Assembly (NCBI GenBank): GCA_035647455.1
Contig: DASRNI010000002.1
Span: forward strand, 75,383-139,382
Direction of reading: 5' to 3'
Source: UBA1361 sp035647455
Lineage (GTDB): Bacteria > Bacillota_I > Bacilli_A > RFN20 > CAG-826
Length of the DNA stretch: 64,000 bases
The notes under the pieces: model-generated
Databases searched by the model: none
What the model saw: only the letters and a program-made list of their open reading frames with translations
Told to the model about the DNA's origin: nothing
Part shown: positions 1 through 7,497 of the stretch, piece after piece
How the letters are laid out: every line of letters begins with the position of its first letter
Numbering within the stretch: position 1 is the stretch's first letter
Program-made: the position numbers and the translations under genes

Positions 1-729
1 CTCGATATTACGACAATCACAACATTCCCCTTTGCAAAACGCGATGTTTTAACGGTTATTGTTAAAACTGAAAAAGAAGTGTTTCCGAAAATTGATGAAG
101 CACTACGTAACGGCGAACAAGTTTATGTAATCGCGCCAAAAATTAGTTACGGCGAACGCGTTAATGTTGAACAGTTAGAAAAAATTTACTTTAAAAAATA
201 TCCCGAACGTGTTACTTCTTTGCACGGACAATTAAGTGACGAAGAAAAGCTCGTCTCTTTACAGAGTTTTCAAACAGGCGAAAAACAAATTTTAATCGCA
301 ACAAGTGTTGTTGAAGTTGGGATTGACGTGAAAAATGCGTCATTAATGGTTGTATATGAACCAATGAGCTTTGGTTTATCGTCATTACACCAACTCCGTG
401 GCAGAATTGGTCGTGGTGGCCAAAGTGCGCTCTTTATTTTAGTTAATGAAGAAGACGAAGAAAAACTATCTGCTCTTGTTACAGAAAGTGACGGGTTTAA
501 GATTGCCGAGATTGATTTAAGTTTACGGGGACCTGGTGAACTAAGTGGCGTTAAACAAAGCGGGTTACCGCCGTTTCAATATGTCAACATTATTAAAGAC
601 CTTAATTTAGTTAAAGCGGCGCGCAGCGATGCGCTCTATCTTTTAGCGAACGAATCTAATTTAGAAGTTAAAAAATATATTGATATTTTAGCAAATGAAA
701 TTAAAGAAGCAGTTACTATAAACGGTTAA
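1..729 (+). CDS. recG: ATP-dependent DNA helicase RecG, C-terminal part
   Basis: RecG is a superfamily 2 helicase that remodels stalled forks and branched recombination intermediates. The window opens inside the gene: the frame is open from base 1 (LDITTITTFPFAKRD) and gives 242 residues of a protein usually near 680. Visible are the second helicase lobe with VIAPKISYGE, SLHGQLSDEEK, motif V (ATSVVEVGIDVKNA), motif VI (QLRGRIGRGG) and the RecG tail with LRGPGELSGVKQSG. The GTG at base 79 is internal, not a start. The gene is followed by plsX after about 60 nt, a common Bacillota order. Identification is secure; the N-terminal wedge domain lies outside the window. Confidence 0.95.
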   Translation, partial: LDITTITTFPFAKRDVLTVIVKTEKEVFPKIDEALRNGEQVYVIAPKISYGERVNVEQLEKIYFKKYPERVTSLHGQLSDEEKLVSLQSFQTGEKQILIATSVVEVGIDVKNASLMVVYEPMSFGLSSLHQLRGRIGRGGQSALFILVNEEDEEKLSALVTESDGFKIAEIDLSLRGPGELSGVKQSGLPPFQYVNIIKDLNLVKAARSDALYLLANESNLEVKKYIDILANEIKEAVTING

Positions 730-750
730 ATTTTTATAATCAGTTCTTTA

Positions 751-759
751 TGTTAAAAT
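751..759 (+). promoter_or_regulatory. Extended -10 promoter of plsX
   Basis: TG-T-TAAAAT sits about 30 nt before the plsX start, followed by the ribosome site AAGGAG at 776-781. The -35 region is poor (T-rich). The same TGnTAAAAT form recurs before lepB, the purine permease and others in this window. Confidence 0.55.
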
Positions 760-788
760 AACATTAGTTATTTTCAAGGAGTTTTAAG

Positions 789-1775
789 ATGAAATTTGTA
801 ATTGATATGATGGGTGGCGATTTTGGTTCGAAGACAACGGTGGCCGCTCTTTTACGGTTTAAACAAGATTATCCTAATGTAACGCTTTACGCTGTTGGTA
901 AAAAAGAAGAATTAAAAGCACTAGAAAATGTTGCGGAAATTATTGATGCTCGTGATGTACTGAAGATGGACGCGGGTCCGCTTGATGCATTACGTTCGAA
1001 AGAGTCATCTATGCTCAAAGCAATTAATTTAACAAAAGAATTAAATGCGGATGCCTTAATTAGCGCTGGTGGTACTGCCGCCTTTCTTTCGGGGGCAACA
1101 GTGCGGATTAAATTAATTCCTGGTGTTGAACGTGCTGCACTCCTTGCACCGTTTCCTACTGAAATAAAAGGAAAATATGTTGCGATTTTAGATATTGGAG
1201 CGAGTAGTGAAAACACTGCGAATCATTTATATCAATTTGCTAAAATGGGACAAATATACGCCAATAGCGTCTTTAATTTAGCAAACCCGAAAACATACTT
1301 ATTGAATAATGGGACTGAAGATACGAAAGGTACCGTACTCCATCAAGAAGCGCATAAACTTTTTAAAGCGCGTGAGTTAAGTGACTTTTATGGCAACATT
1401 GAAGCTCGTGAAGTTCTTTCTGGTGACGCGGATGTTGTTGTTGCCGATGGCTTTAGCGGTAACATTTTCTTAAAGGCAACTGAAGGGGCGGCCAGCGTTT
1501 TAATGGGCGGAGTTAAAAAAGCGTTTATGCATAGTGCATTAACAAAGCTTGGTTACTTATTTGCAAAACGCGGTTTTAAAGAGTTAGCCACAACGTTTGA
1601 TTATAAAAATACTGGTGGTGCTATTTTACTTGGTGTGAATAACGTTGTCATTAAGGCGCATGGTAATAGCGATGAACGTGGTTTTTATAGTGCGCTCATT
1701 GTTGCCCAAAAAATGGCGGCAGCAAAGATCGTTGAAACAGTTAAAAAAGGACTTACTGATGAAGAAAAAGTTTAA
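789..1775 (+). CDS. plsX: Phosphate acyltransferase PlsX
   Basis: PlsX makes acyl-phosphate from acyl-ACP and phosphate, the acyl donor for PlsY in phosphatidic acid synthesis; it is a soluble, membrane-associated enzyme. The 328-residue product has the family start MKFVIDMMGGDFG, the GGTAAFLSGA segment, and the DGFSGNIFLKATEG and GAILLGVN motifs, and is of normal length. AAGGAG precedes the ATG by a suitable distance. The 3' end overlaps rnc by 17 nt, so the two are translationally coupled. acpP, which often follows plsX in other Bacillota, is not here. Confidence 0.95.
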   Translation: MKFVIDMMGGDFGSKTTVAALLRFKQDYPNVTLYAVGKKEELKALENVAEIIDARDVLKMDAGPLDALRSKESSMLKAINLTKELNADALISAGGTAAFLSGATVRIKLIPGVERAALLAPFPTEIKGKYVAILDIGASSENTANHLYQFAKMGQIYANSVFNLANPKTYLLNNGTEDTKGTVLHQEAHKLFKARELSDFYGNIEAREVLSGDADVVVADGFSGNIFLKATEGAASVLMGGVKKAFMHSALTKLGYLFAKRGFKELATTFDYKNTGGAILLGVNNVVIKAHGNSDERGFYSALIVAQKMAAAKIVETVKKGLTDEEKV

Positions 1776-2508
1776 CTTTGAAAAATTACAACATTTTAAT
1801 TCATTAACCGACGCTGAAAAAGAAGCGCGACTTCTTTTGTTTACAGATTATATTAATAGTGAAGGGTTTAAAATTAACAACACTGCCCTTTTTAAGCGCG
1901 CCTTAACGCATTCAAGTTATAAACTTGTCACAAGCGATGCGAAAAGCTATGAACGTTTAGAATTTCTTGGTGATGCGGTGATTGGTCTTATTATTAGTGA
2001 AGCGTTATTTTTAAAATATCCTAAATTTGATGAAGGTAAACTTACAAAAATGAAGATTAGCTTTGTTCGTGGTGGGTCGCTTGCCGAAAAAGCGCGGGAA
2101 CTACATTTTGAAAAGTTTATGCGTTACGGAAAATCAATCAGTGAACAAGAACTTTTAGCGAATGATAAATATTTTGAAGATGTCTTTGAAGCATTTGTCG
2201 CGGCCCTTTATATTGATCAAGGGTTACAATTAACAGCAAAGTATGTCAACAAGCTTTTCGCTGAAGAAATTGAAAACTTTGATTTTAGTAATATTATCGA
2301 TTACAAGTCAACACTACAAGAATACGTACAAAGCGATAAGCGTGGTGAACTTAATTACGAAGTGACCCAAACCGGGCCAGCAAATGCACCGACTTTTTAC
2401 GCAACCGTTTATTATGACGGCATTGTTTTAGGTAAAGGGCAAGGAAGTAAACGAAAAGAAGCTGAACAAGCAGCAGCCCGTGAAGCACTTTTAAAGGTGG
2501 CAAAGTAA
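1759..2508 (+). CDS. rnc: Ribonuclease III
   Basis: RNase III cuts double-stranded RNA, chiefly rRNA precursors, as a dimer. The start chosen is ATG 1759 (MKKKFNFEKLQ), which gives 249 residues; an open upstream extension inside plsX has no family resemblance. Visible are the signature ERLEFLGDAVIGLI with catalytic acidic residues, the second acidic pair in YFEDVFEAFVAALYID, and a C-terminal double-stranded RNA-binding domain (STLQEYVQ to GSKRKEAEQAAAREALL). It begins inside plsX and ends 1 nt before ftsY, so the operon continues. Confidence 0.95.
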   Translation: MKKKFNFEKLQHFNSLTDAEKEARLLLFTDYINSEGFKINNTALFKRALTHSSYKLVTSDAKSYERLEFLGDAVIGLIISEALFLKYPKFDEGKLTKMKISFVRGGSLAEKARELHFEKFMRYGKSISEQELLANDKYFEDVFEAFVAALYIDQGLQLTAKYVNKLFAEEIENFDFSNIIDYKSTLQEYVQSDKRGELNYEVTQTGPANAPTFYATVYYDGIVLGKGQGSKRKEAEQAAAREALLKVAK

Positions 2509-2509
2509 A

Positions 2510-3490
2510 ATGGGTTTAATTAATTTACTCCGGAAAAAGTTCCGTGGCAAAAAAGAAAAATCGCAAACAAAGTACGTTGTTGGCATGGAAAAAAGCCGCG
2601 CGCAATTTTCTTCGAAACTAAAAAGACTCGCCCGAAAATACAATAAAATTAATGAAGAGTACTTTGAGCAACTACTTGAAATACTAATTGAAGCGGATGT
2701 TGGCGTTAAACTCGCCTATGAAATAATTGAAGCAACAAAAGAAGAAGCAGCACTAAAAGCATTAACGGACCCAGAAACAATTAATGACTTACTCGTCGAT
2801 AAAATGTTTGTCGGTTACTTAACGCAAGGTGCGGATATTAAAACAGAAATTACGTTTAATGAAGAAGGACCAACCGTTATTTTAGTCGTTGGTGTTAATG
2901 GTGTTGGTAAAACAACAACAATTGCTAAATTAGCTGATCGTTATTTAAAGCGTCGTAAAAAAGTACTACTCGTCGCTGGTGACACATTTCGTGCTGGAGC
3001 GGTTGAGCAGTTAGACGTCTGGGCAAGTCGCTTAAACGTTCCGCTTGTTAAAGGCGCTTTAAACGCTGATCCGGCAAGTGTCGCGTATGATGCGATGCAA
3101 GAAGCTAAAAGAACTAACGCCGATTTAGTGATTGTGGATACAGCAGGAAGACTCCAAACAAAAGTTAACTTAATGGCTGAGTTAAGCAAGATTCGCCGCG
3201 TAATTAGCCGTGAAATCGAAGGTGCGCCACACGAAGTCTTTTTAGTAATTGACGCAACAACGGGACAAAACGGTGTCTTACAAGCAAAAGCATTTAGTGA
3301 AGCAACCGGCTTAACAGGTGTTGTTATTACAAAGATGGATGGCACAAGTAAAGGTGGAATCATTTTAGCGATCCGTGATGAAATTGGAGTCCCGGTGCGT
3401 TTTATTGGTTTAGGAGAAACACTAACTGACTTAGAAGAATTCGATTTAGAAAAATATTTATATGGTTTATGCTTAGGAGATGAAGATTAA
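2510..3490 (+). CDS. ftsY: Signal recognition particle receptor FtsY
   Basis: FtsY is the membrane-bound receptor GTPase that docks Ffh-ribosome complexes at the Sec translocon. The 326-residue protein has a short basic N-terminus (no long acidic A domain), a helical N domain, and the G domain with P-loop GVNGVGKTTTIAKLA, DTAGRLQ, TKMDGTSKGG and the closing FIGLGE-DLEEFD segment. Its partner ffh lies two genes downstream in the same operon. smc, which frequently separates rnc and ftsY, is absent. The stop shares one base with the next start. Confidence 0.95.
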   Translation: MGLINLLRKKFRGKKEKSQTKYVVGMEKSRAQFSSKLKRLARKYNKINEEYFEQLLEILIEADVGVKLAYEIIEATKEEAALKALTDPETINDLLVDKMFVGYLTQGADIKTEITFNEEGPTVILVVGVNGVGKTTTIAKLADRYLKRRKKVLLVAGDTFRAGAVEQLDVWASRLNVPLVKGALNADPASVAYDAMQEAKRTNADLVIVDTAGRLQTKVNLMAELSKIRRVISREIEGAPHEVFLVIDATTGQNGVLQAKAFSEATGLTGVVITKMDGTSKGGIILAIRDEIGVPVRFIGLGETLTDLEEFDLEKYLYGLCLGDED

Positions 3491-3774
3491 TGCGCGTTTC
3501 AATTTCACTTTTTTCTTTGTTCATTAGTTTCCTTGTTTTTTATGTTGTTCGGGTCATTGTTTTTTCGTTCGGTCCGACGAATCCTTTGCTTGCTCAAATC
3601 GTTGTCTTACTTATTGCGACATTTATTGTGAGTTTTGTTTTCGCACTCCGCGCGTTTAAAAATTATCCGGGTAATAAATTTAAAGATCCAATGTTTCACC
3701 GTGTTGTTTTTCAAAATTTCTTTATTAATCTTGTTATTTTATTCGTCTTAACAACAATGAGAGGTTTATTTTAA
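3490..3774 (+). CDS. Small three-helix membrane protein, unknown
   Basis: This 94-residue protein is not recognised. It has an N-terminal hydrophobic helix (residues ~5-27), a second (~35-53) and a third at the C-terminus (~73-90), joined by a short basic loop containing NYPGNKFKDPMFHR. It is tightly coupled on both sides: it shares one base with the ftsY stop and one with the ylxM start. Placement inside the SRP block suggests a membrane role connected with protein insertion, but that is inference from position only. Confidence 0.7.
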   Translation: MRVSISLFSLFISFLVFYVVRVIVFSFGPTNPLLAQIVVLLIATFIVSFVFALRAFKNYPGNKFKDPMFHRVVFQNFFINLVILFVLTTMRGLF

Positions 3775-4109
3775 TGGAACACTTAGAAAATTTTGTTTAT
3801 GTTAATGAATTATTAATACTTTACGGCTCCGTACTTACGCCGCGGCAACTTTTAATGATGGAAGACTATTATAAATATAATTTATCAATTAATGAAATCG
3901 CGGAAAACCGTAAGATTACAAAGTCGGCGGTAAGTGACGCGCTTAAAGTAGCGTTAAAAAAACTTGGTGAACTCGAAAAGAAAATTGGCTTTAAAGCGTA
4001 TATTAGTAAGACAGAACGAATTTTTCAAGAAATTGTCGCCTATGATATTACTGACGCGATTAAATTAGAAATTGAAAAACTCTTAAAGGAGGTTAAGAAT
4101 GGCATTTGA
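3774..4109 (+). CDS. ylxM: YlxM-like helix-turn-helix protein of the SRP operon
   Basis: YlxM proteins are small helix-turn-helix (sigma-70 region 4-like) factors encoded just before ffh; in streptococci YlxM influences SRP assembly. The 111 residues contain LTPRQLLMMEDYYKYNLSINEIAENRKITKSAVSDALKVALKKL, a typical two-helix reader motif, followed by a coiled tail. The stop is TGA and lies inside the ffh start region (11-nt overlap), so translation is coupled. Its length and position match the family. Confidence 0.88.
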   Translation: MEHLENFVYVNELLILYGSVLTPRQLLMMEDYYKYNLSINEIAENRKITKSAVSDALKVALKKLGELEKKIGFKAYISKTERIFQEIVAYDITDAIKLEIEKLLKEVKNGI

Positions 4110-5442
4110 ATCATTAACCGATAAGTTTAAAAATATATTTAAAAAGATTCGCGGCCAAAGTCGCTTAAGTGAAAAAAACATGCAAGATATGCTCCAAGAA
4201 GTGCGAATTGCACTTTTTGAAGCGGACGTTAATTTTAAAGTTGTTAAGGAGTTCGTGGAAAATATTCGTGAACAAGCAATTGGTGCGAAAGTTTTCGATA
4301 CACTTAACCCTTCGCAAATGGTTGTTAAAATTGTTAACGACGAATTAGTAAAACTTTTAGGGAGTGACACAACTGGATTAATTACAGAAATTAATAAACC
4401 GACAATTATTCTTCTTGTTGGCTTACAAGGTACTGGTAAAACAACGACAGCAGGAAAATTAGCGCTTCATTTTAAAAAGAAGTTAAACAAAAAAGTACTT
4501 CTTGCCGCTGCAGACGTTTATCGACCAGCCGCAATTGATCAACTTGCGCAACTTGCGGAACAAATTAATGTTGATTTAGTTAACTTAGGAACAAAAGTAA
4601 GTCCTGTTGAAATAGCTAAACGCGCGAAAGAAAAAGCGTATAACGACCGCTATGACTTTTTAATTATTGATACGGCGGGTCGCTTAACAATTGATGAAAC
4701 ATTAATGGATGAACTAGTTGCGATTAAAGCGGCAGTTAATCCGACCGAAATACTTTTACTCGTTGATGCAATGAGCGGACAAGACGCTGTTAATACTGCC
4801 TTAAGTTTTGATGAAAAACTAGGTTTAACCGGAGCAATCATGTCGAAACTTGATAGTGATGCCCGAGGTGGTGCGGCGCTTAGTATTAAGCATTTGACCG
4901 GTGTTAGCATTAAATTTGCCGGAATTGGTGAAACACTTGACGATCTTGATGTCTTTTATCCTGAACGAATGGCTGACCGCATTCTTGGCATGGGCGACAT
5001 TTTAACGCTCGTTGAAAAAGCCCAAGAAGAGATGGATGAAAAAGTTGTTAAAAAGACAACGCGTAAAATGCTTGAAGGTGATTTTGATTTAAATGATATG
5101 CTCACACAAATGAAACAATTCCAAAAACTCGGTTCAGTCTCAAAAGTACTCGCCTTTATTCCGGGAATGCCGAAAATCACTCCTGAACAACAGGCGAAAG
5201 CTGAAGAAGAAATGAAATTATTCGAAACAATTATTAATAGTATGACCCCGGAAGAAAGACGTAATCCTAAAATACTTAAAAATAGTCGTAAAGTACGGAT
5301 TGCTCGGGGAAGTGGTACGACAAACGCCGATATTAATAAAGTTATCCGTCGTTATGAGCAAAGCAAAGAGATGATGAAAAAAATGAAAGGCATGCAAGGT
5401 ATGCCAGGTGGCGGGATGCCGCCCGGGTTTCCCCCGTTTTAA
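4099..5442 (+). CDS. ffh: Signal recognition particle GTPase Ffh
   Basis: Ffh binds 4.5S/scRNA and signal sequences and, with FtsY, targets nascent membrane proteins. The 447 residues show the N domain (MAFESLTDKFKNIFKKIRG), G domain with GLQGTGKTTTAGKLA (~110), DTAGRL, SKLDSDARGG, and a methionine-rich M domain (~300-447) ending MKGMQGMPGGGMPPGFPPF. AAGGAGG precedes the start. The gene ends 7 bp from the convergently transcribed trmD stop, with no hairpin terminator between them. Confidence 0.96.
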   Translation: MAFESLTDKFKNIFKKIRGQSRLSEKNMQDMLQEVRIALFEADVNFKVVKEFVENIREQAIGAKVFDTLNPSQMVVKIVNDELVKLLGSDTTGLITEINKPTIILLVGLQGTGKTTTAGKLALHFKKKLNKKVLLAAADVYRPAAIDQLAQLAEQINVDLVNLGTKVSPVEIAKRAKEKAYNDRYDFLIIDTAGRLTIDETLMDELVAIKAAVNPTEILLLVDAMSGQDAVNTALSFDEKLGLTGAIMSKLDSDARGGAALSIKHLTGVSIKFAGIGETLDDLDVFYPERMADRILGMGDILTLVEKAQEEMDEKVVKKTTRKMLEGDFDLNDMLTQMKQFQKLGSVSKVLAFIPGMPKITPEQQAKAEEEMKLFETIINSMTPEERRNPKILKNSRKVRIARGSGTTNADINKVIRRYEQSKEMMKKMKGMQGMPGGGMPPGFPPF

Positions 5443-5449
5443 TTAAAAA

Positions 5450-6223
5450 CTACTTTTTATCTTTTGTATATTTATGACCTTTGGCGATTGCTTCTTTTTC
5501 CCAGTCGCCAATTTCGTCATTAAGTGCTTCTTCTAAAAGTTTCATAGTTTCTTTATCTTTATAATGCAGTTTGTATAAATCAGGGCGCTTATTATATGTT
5601 AATAATAAACTTTGTTTAAGCCGCCATTTCCGAATTGCGTCGTGATTACCCGAATAAAGTATTTGCGGTACTTTATAGCCATTATAGTCAAAAGGCTCGG
5701 TATATTGCGGGTATTCTAAGAGATGGCGGTTAAATGATTCGTCATATAAACTGTCGGCATTAATCACGCCGTCAATAAGCCGAACTACCGCATCACTTAT
5801 CGCCATTGCGCCAATTTCGCCCCCAGTTAAAATATAGTCACCTAGCGAAATTTCTTCGTCAATATAATATTTAAGTCGTTCATCGACACCTTCATAATGG
5901 CCACAAATTAAAACTAAGTGTTCCTTTAAACTGAAAGAAACAGCTTTTCCTTGATTAAAAATCGTGCCGCGTGGTGAAAGAAGAACTTTATGGCCGGCAC
6001 CAGCGGCTTTTAAGGCATCAACAAGCGGGGCGACTTGCATAATCATCCCTGGTCCGCCACCAACAGGCGGAGTATCGATGCGCTTATATTTATTATCAGC
6101 GTAATCACGGATATTAATAATTTCAAATGTAACTTTATTTAAGAGTTGTGCTTTATTAACAATTGAAGTACTTAAAAAGTCACGAAACATTTCCGGGAAA
6201 AGTGTTAAAATCGTTATTTTCAT
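5450..6223 (-). CDS. trmD: tRNA (guanine-N1)-methyltransferase TrmD
   Basis: TrmD methylates G37 of tRNAs next to the anticodon, preventing +1 frameshifting. The 257-residue SPOUT-family protein has MKITILTLFPEMF, the knot motifs LSPRGTIFNQ, LICGHYEGVDERL and ISLGDYILTGGE, and the C-terminal helical part (WRLKQSLLLT). It is slightly longer than the usual ~240 because of a lysine-rich tail. It overlaps rimM by 4 nt (ATGA), so the two RNA-related enzymes are co-translated. Confidence 0.96.
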   Translation of the reverse strand: MKITILTLFPEMFRDFLSTSIVNKAQLLNKVTFEIINIRDYADNKYKRIDTPPVGGGPGMIMQVAPLVDALKAAGAGHKVLLSPRGTIFNQGKAVSFSLKEHLVLICGHYEGVDERLKYYIDEEISLGDYILTGGEIGAMAISDAVVRLIDGVINADSLYDESFNRHLLEYPQYTEPFDYNGYKVPQILYSGNHDAIRKWRLKQSLLLTYNKRPDLYKLHYKDKETMKLLEEALNDEIGDWEKEAIAKGHKYTKDKK

Positions 6224-6747
6224 AGCATCCCTTCAATTGGCCGGAAAACAATTTTTTGTTCAGCGTCATTTGTCTCAATAATAAATTCATCAATAAACGG
6301 AATTAAAAGGTCGCTTTTATTTTCACGCTTAACCCGGATTGAATAGTAACTTGCAACTTCAATTACTTCCGTAACTTGTCCGATATAAGTGCCATCTTCC
6401 AGGTAAACAGTATATTTTACTAAGTCGGTTAAGTAAATATAGTCTTCCGGCAGTTTAACGTCATCTTTCGCAACATATAAGTGGTTTTTGACGTAGTTTT
6501 CCGCGTGATCAATTGAAGTGATTTCCTTAAAGTTTAAAAGTAAACGTTTACCATGCGGTTTTACGCTTAACAAAGTTACTTTTTCAATATTTTGTGTTGT
6601 TTTGTTCACTAAATAAAACTTATGACCTTTGACGAAACGAAGTTCGGGGAAGTCGGTAATGGCCATTACATTAAGCGCGCCATTTAAACTATGTGTTTTC
6701 CAAACATAGCCAGCGATTAAAAGATCGGTTAAATTTATTTTTTGCAT
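6220..6747 (-). CDS. rimM: 16S rRNA processing protein RimM
   Basis: RimM binds ribosomal protein S19 and assists 30S head maturation. The 175 residues contain the N-terminal RimM domain (IAGYVWKTHSLNGALNVMAITDFPE) and the C-terminal PRC barrel (LTDLVKYTVYLEDGTYIGQVTEV, then LLIPFIDEFI). There is no Shine-Dalgarno sequence: a consensus -10 ends 6 nt before the ATG, which predicts a leaderless transcript covering rimM-trmD. In many Bacillota rpsP, khpA, rimM and trmD form one operon; here a terminator and this promoter split it. Confidence 0.94.
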   Translation of the reverse strand: MQKINLTDLLIAGYVWKTHSLNGALNVMAITDFPELRFVKGHKFYLVNKTTQNIEKVTLLSVKPHGKRLLLNFKEITSIDHAENYVKNHLYVAKDDVKLPEDYIYLTDLVKYTVYLEDGTYIGQVTEVIEVASYYSIRVKRENKSDLLIPFIDEFIIETNDAEQKIVFRPIEGML

Positions 6748-6753
6748 AGTAAT

Positions 6754-6762
6754 ATTATACCA
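6754..6762 (-). promoter_or_regulatory. Extended -10 promoter giving a leaderless rimM-trmD mRNA
   Basis: On the minus strand TGG-TATAAT is followed by only 6 nt (ATTACT) before the rimM ATG, so transcription should start at or next to the start codon. A possible -35 (TTAACA, 19-nt spacer) lies inside the loop and stem of the upstream terminator. Confidence 0.6.
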
Positions 6763-6768
6763 AAATAA

Positions 6769-6795
6769 AAACCACAGCTGTTAATTCTGTGGTTT
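6769..6795 (-). terminator. Intrinsic terminator after khpA
   Basis: AAACCACAG and CTGTGGTTT form a 9-bp stem with a 9-nt loop; on the minus strand the stem runs into TTTTTATTTT. It closes the rpsP-khpA transcript and overlaps the rimM promoter. Confidence 0.75.
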
Positions 6796-6805
6796 CTTGC
6801 TTTTA

Positions 6806-7060
6806 TTATTTATTGTCACTAAATGACTCGAATTTTAAGTAAACGTGCTCTTCATCAAGCTTTCCGGCTACACTTGCAACTTCACGAAGCGCATTTGCAA
6901 TTACACCGCGGCGACCGATAAGAACGGCAATGTCTTCACTTTCGCCGAAGATGTTGATAATGATTTTTTTGTCTTCAACAGTTTTTCGGACTAAGAGTGA
7001 AGCAGGATTTTTAACGAGTGGTGTAATAATATTTGTGACAAGTTGTTCGTAGTCACGCAT
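6806..7060 (-). CDS. khpA: KH-domain RNA-binding protein KhpA
   Basis: KhpA (YlqC) is a small KH protein that pairs with KhpB/Jag and binds many RNAs in Bacillota. The 84 residues contain the KH core with the GxxG loop as LIGRRGVIANALREV. Its start shares one base with the rpsP stop, the usual arrangement. Size and place are normal. Confidence 0.9.
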   Translation of the reverse strand: MRDYEQLVTNIITPLVKNPASLLVRKTVEDKKIIINIFGESEDIAVLIGRRGVIANALREVASVAGKLDEEHVYLKFESFSDNK

Positions 7061-7335
7061 TACTTACCTGCTTTTTTAAGGGCAACAAATTTTTCGTTAA
7101 TGCCATGTGCACGGAAAATTGCTTTAACGGTTTCACTTGGTTGCGCACCATTTTGGAGCCATTTGAGCGCAAGTTCTTCATTAACAACAGCGTCTTTTAA
7201 ACCAGCTTTAGGATCATAATGTCCAATTTGTTCAATAAAACGACCGTCGCGAGCATAACGACTATCTGCGGCTACAATACGGTAATGTGGGTCATGCGTT
7301 CGACCAACACGGGTTAATCTAATTTTAACAGCCAT
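7060..7335 (-). CDS. rpsP: 30S ribosomal protein S16
   Basis: S16 is an early 30S assembly protein. The start chosen is the ATG with AAGGAGGAAG in front (MAVKIRLTRVGRTHDPHYRIV), which gives 91 residues; 18 extra upstream codons are open but are not part of the family. The motifs YRIVAADSRYARDGRFIEQIGHYDP are diagnostic. It leads a two-gene rpsP-khpA transcript with a clear promoter upstream. Confidence 0.96.
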   Translation of the reverse strand: MAVKIRLTRVGRTHDPHYRIVAADSRYARDGRFIEQIGHYDPKAGLKDAVVNEELALKWLQNGAQPSETVKAIFRAHGINEKFVALKKAGK

Positions 7336-7360
7336 AATTTCTTCCTCCTTAACATTTACT

Positions 7361-7389
7361 AGTTTATAAGAGTCACAAATAGAAGTCAA
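7361..7389 (-). promoter_or_regulatory. Sigma-A promoter of rpsP
   Basis: The minus strand reads TTGACT, 17-nt spacer, TAAACT, about 25 nt before the rpsP start. The -35 overlaps an inverted repeat (GTCAAG 7385-7390 with CTTGAC 7399-7404) whose other arm carries TTGACC on the plus strand, so the two divergent genes may share a control site. Confidence 0.72.
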
Positions 7390-7444
7390 GCAATTTTACT
7401 TGACCCTTGTCTTTTTGTTTGTAGACACTAATCGTTGTAATTTT

Positions 7445-7453
7445 TGTTAAAAT
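7445..7453 (+). promoter_or_regulatory. Extended -10 promoter of the purine permease
   Basis: TG-T-TAAAAT lies 44 nt before the permease ATG. No good -35 sits 17 nt upstream. No purine riboswitch is visible in the leader. Confidence 0.45.
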
Positions 7454-7497
7454 TAAATAAACTAAAAAAAGTTAATCAAGACTTTAAGGGAGCAATT

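Noticed and set aside
1645..1758. Upstream extension of rnc inside plsX
   Set aside because: The 38 extra residues show no RNase III resemblance and overlap conserved plsX sequence; ATG 1759 gives the normal length.
7390..7497. Purine riboswitch before the AzgA-type permease
   Set aside because: The conserved loop and core sequences of the purine aptamer are not present; only a promoter-like extended -10 and an inverted repeat are seen.
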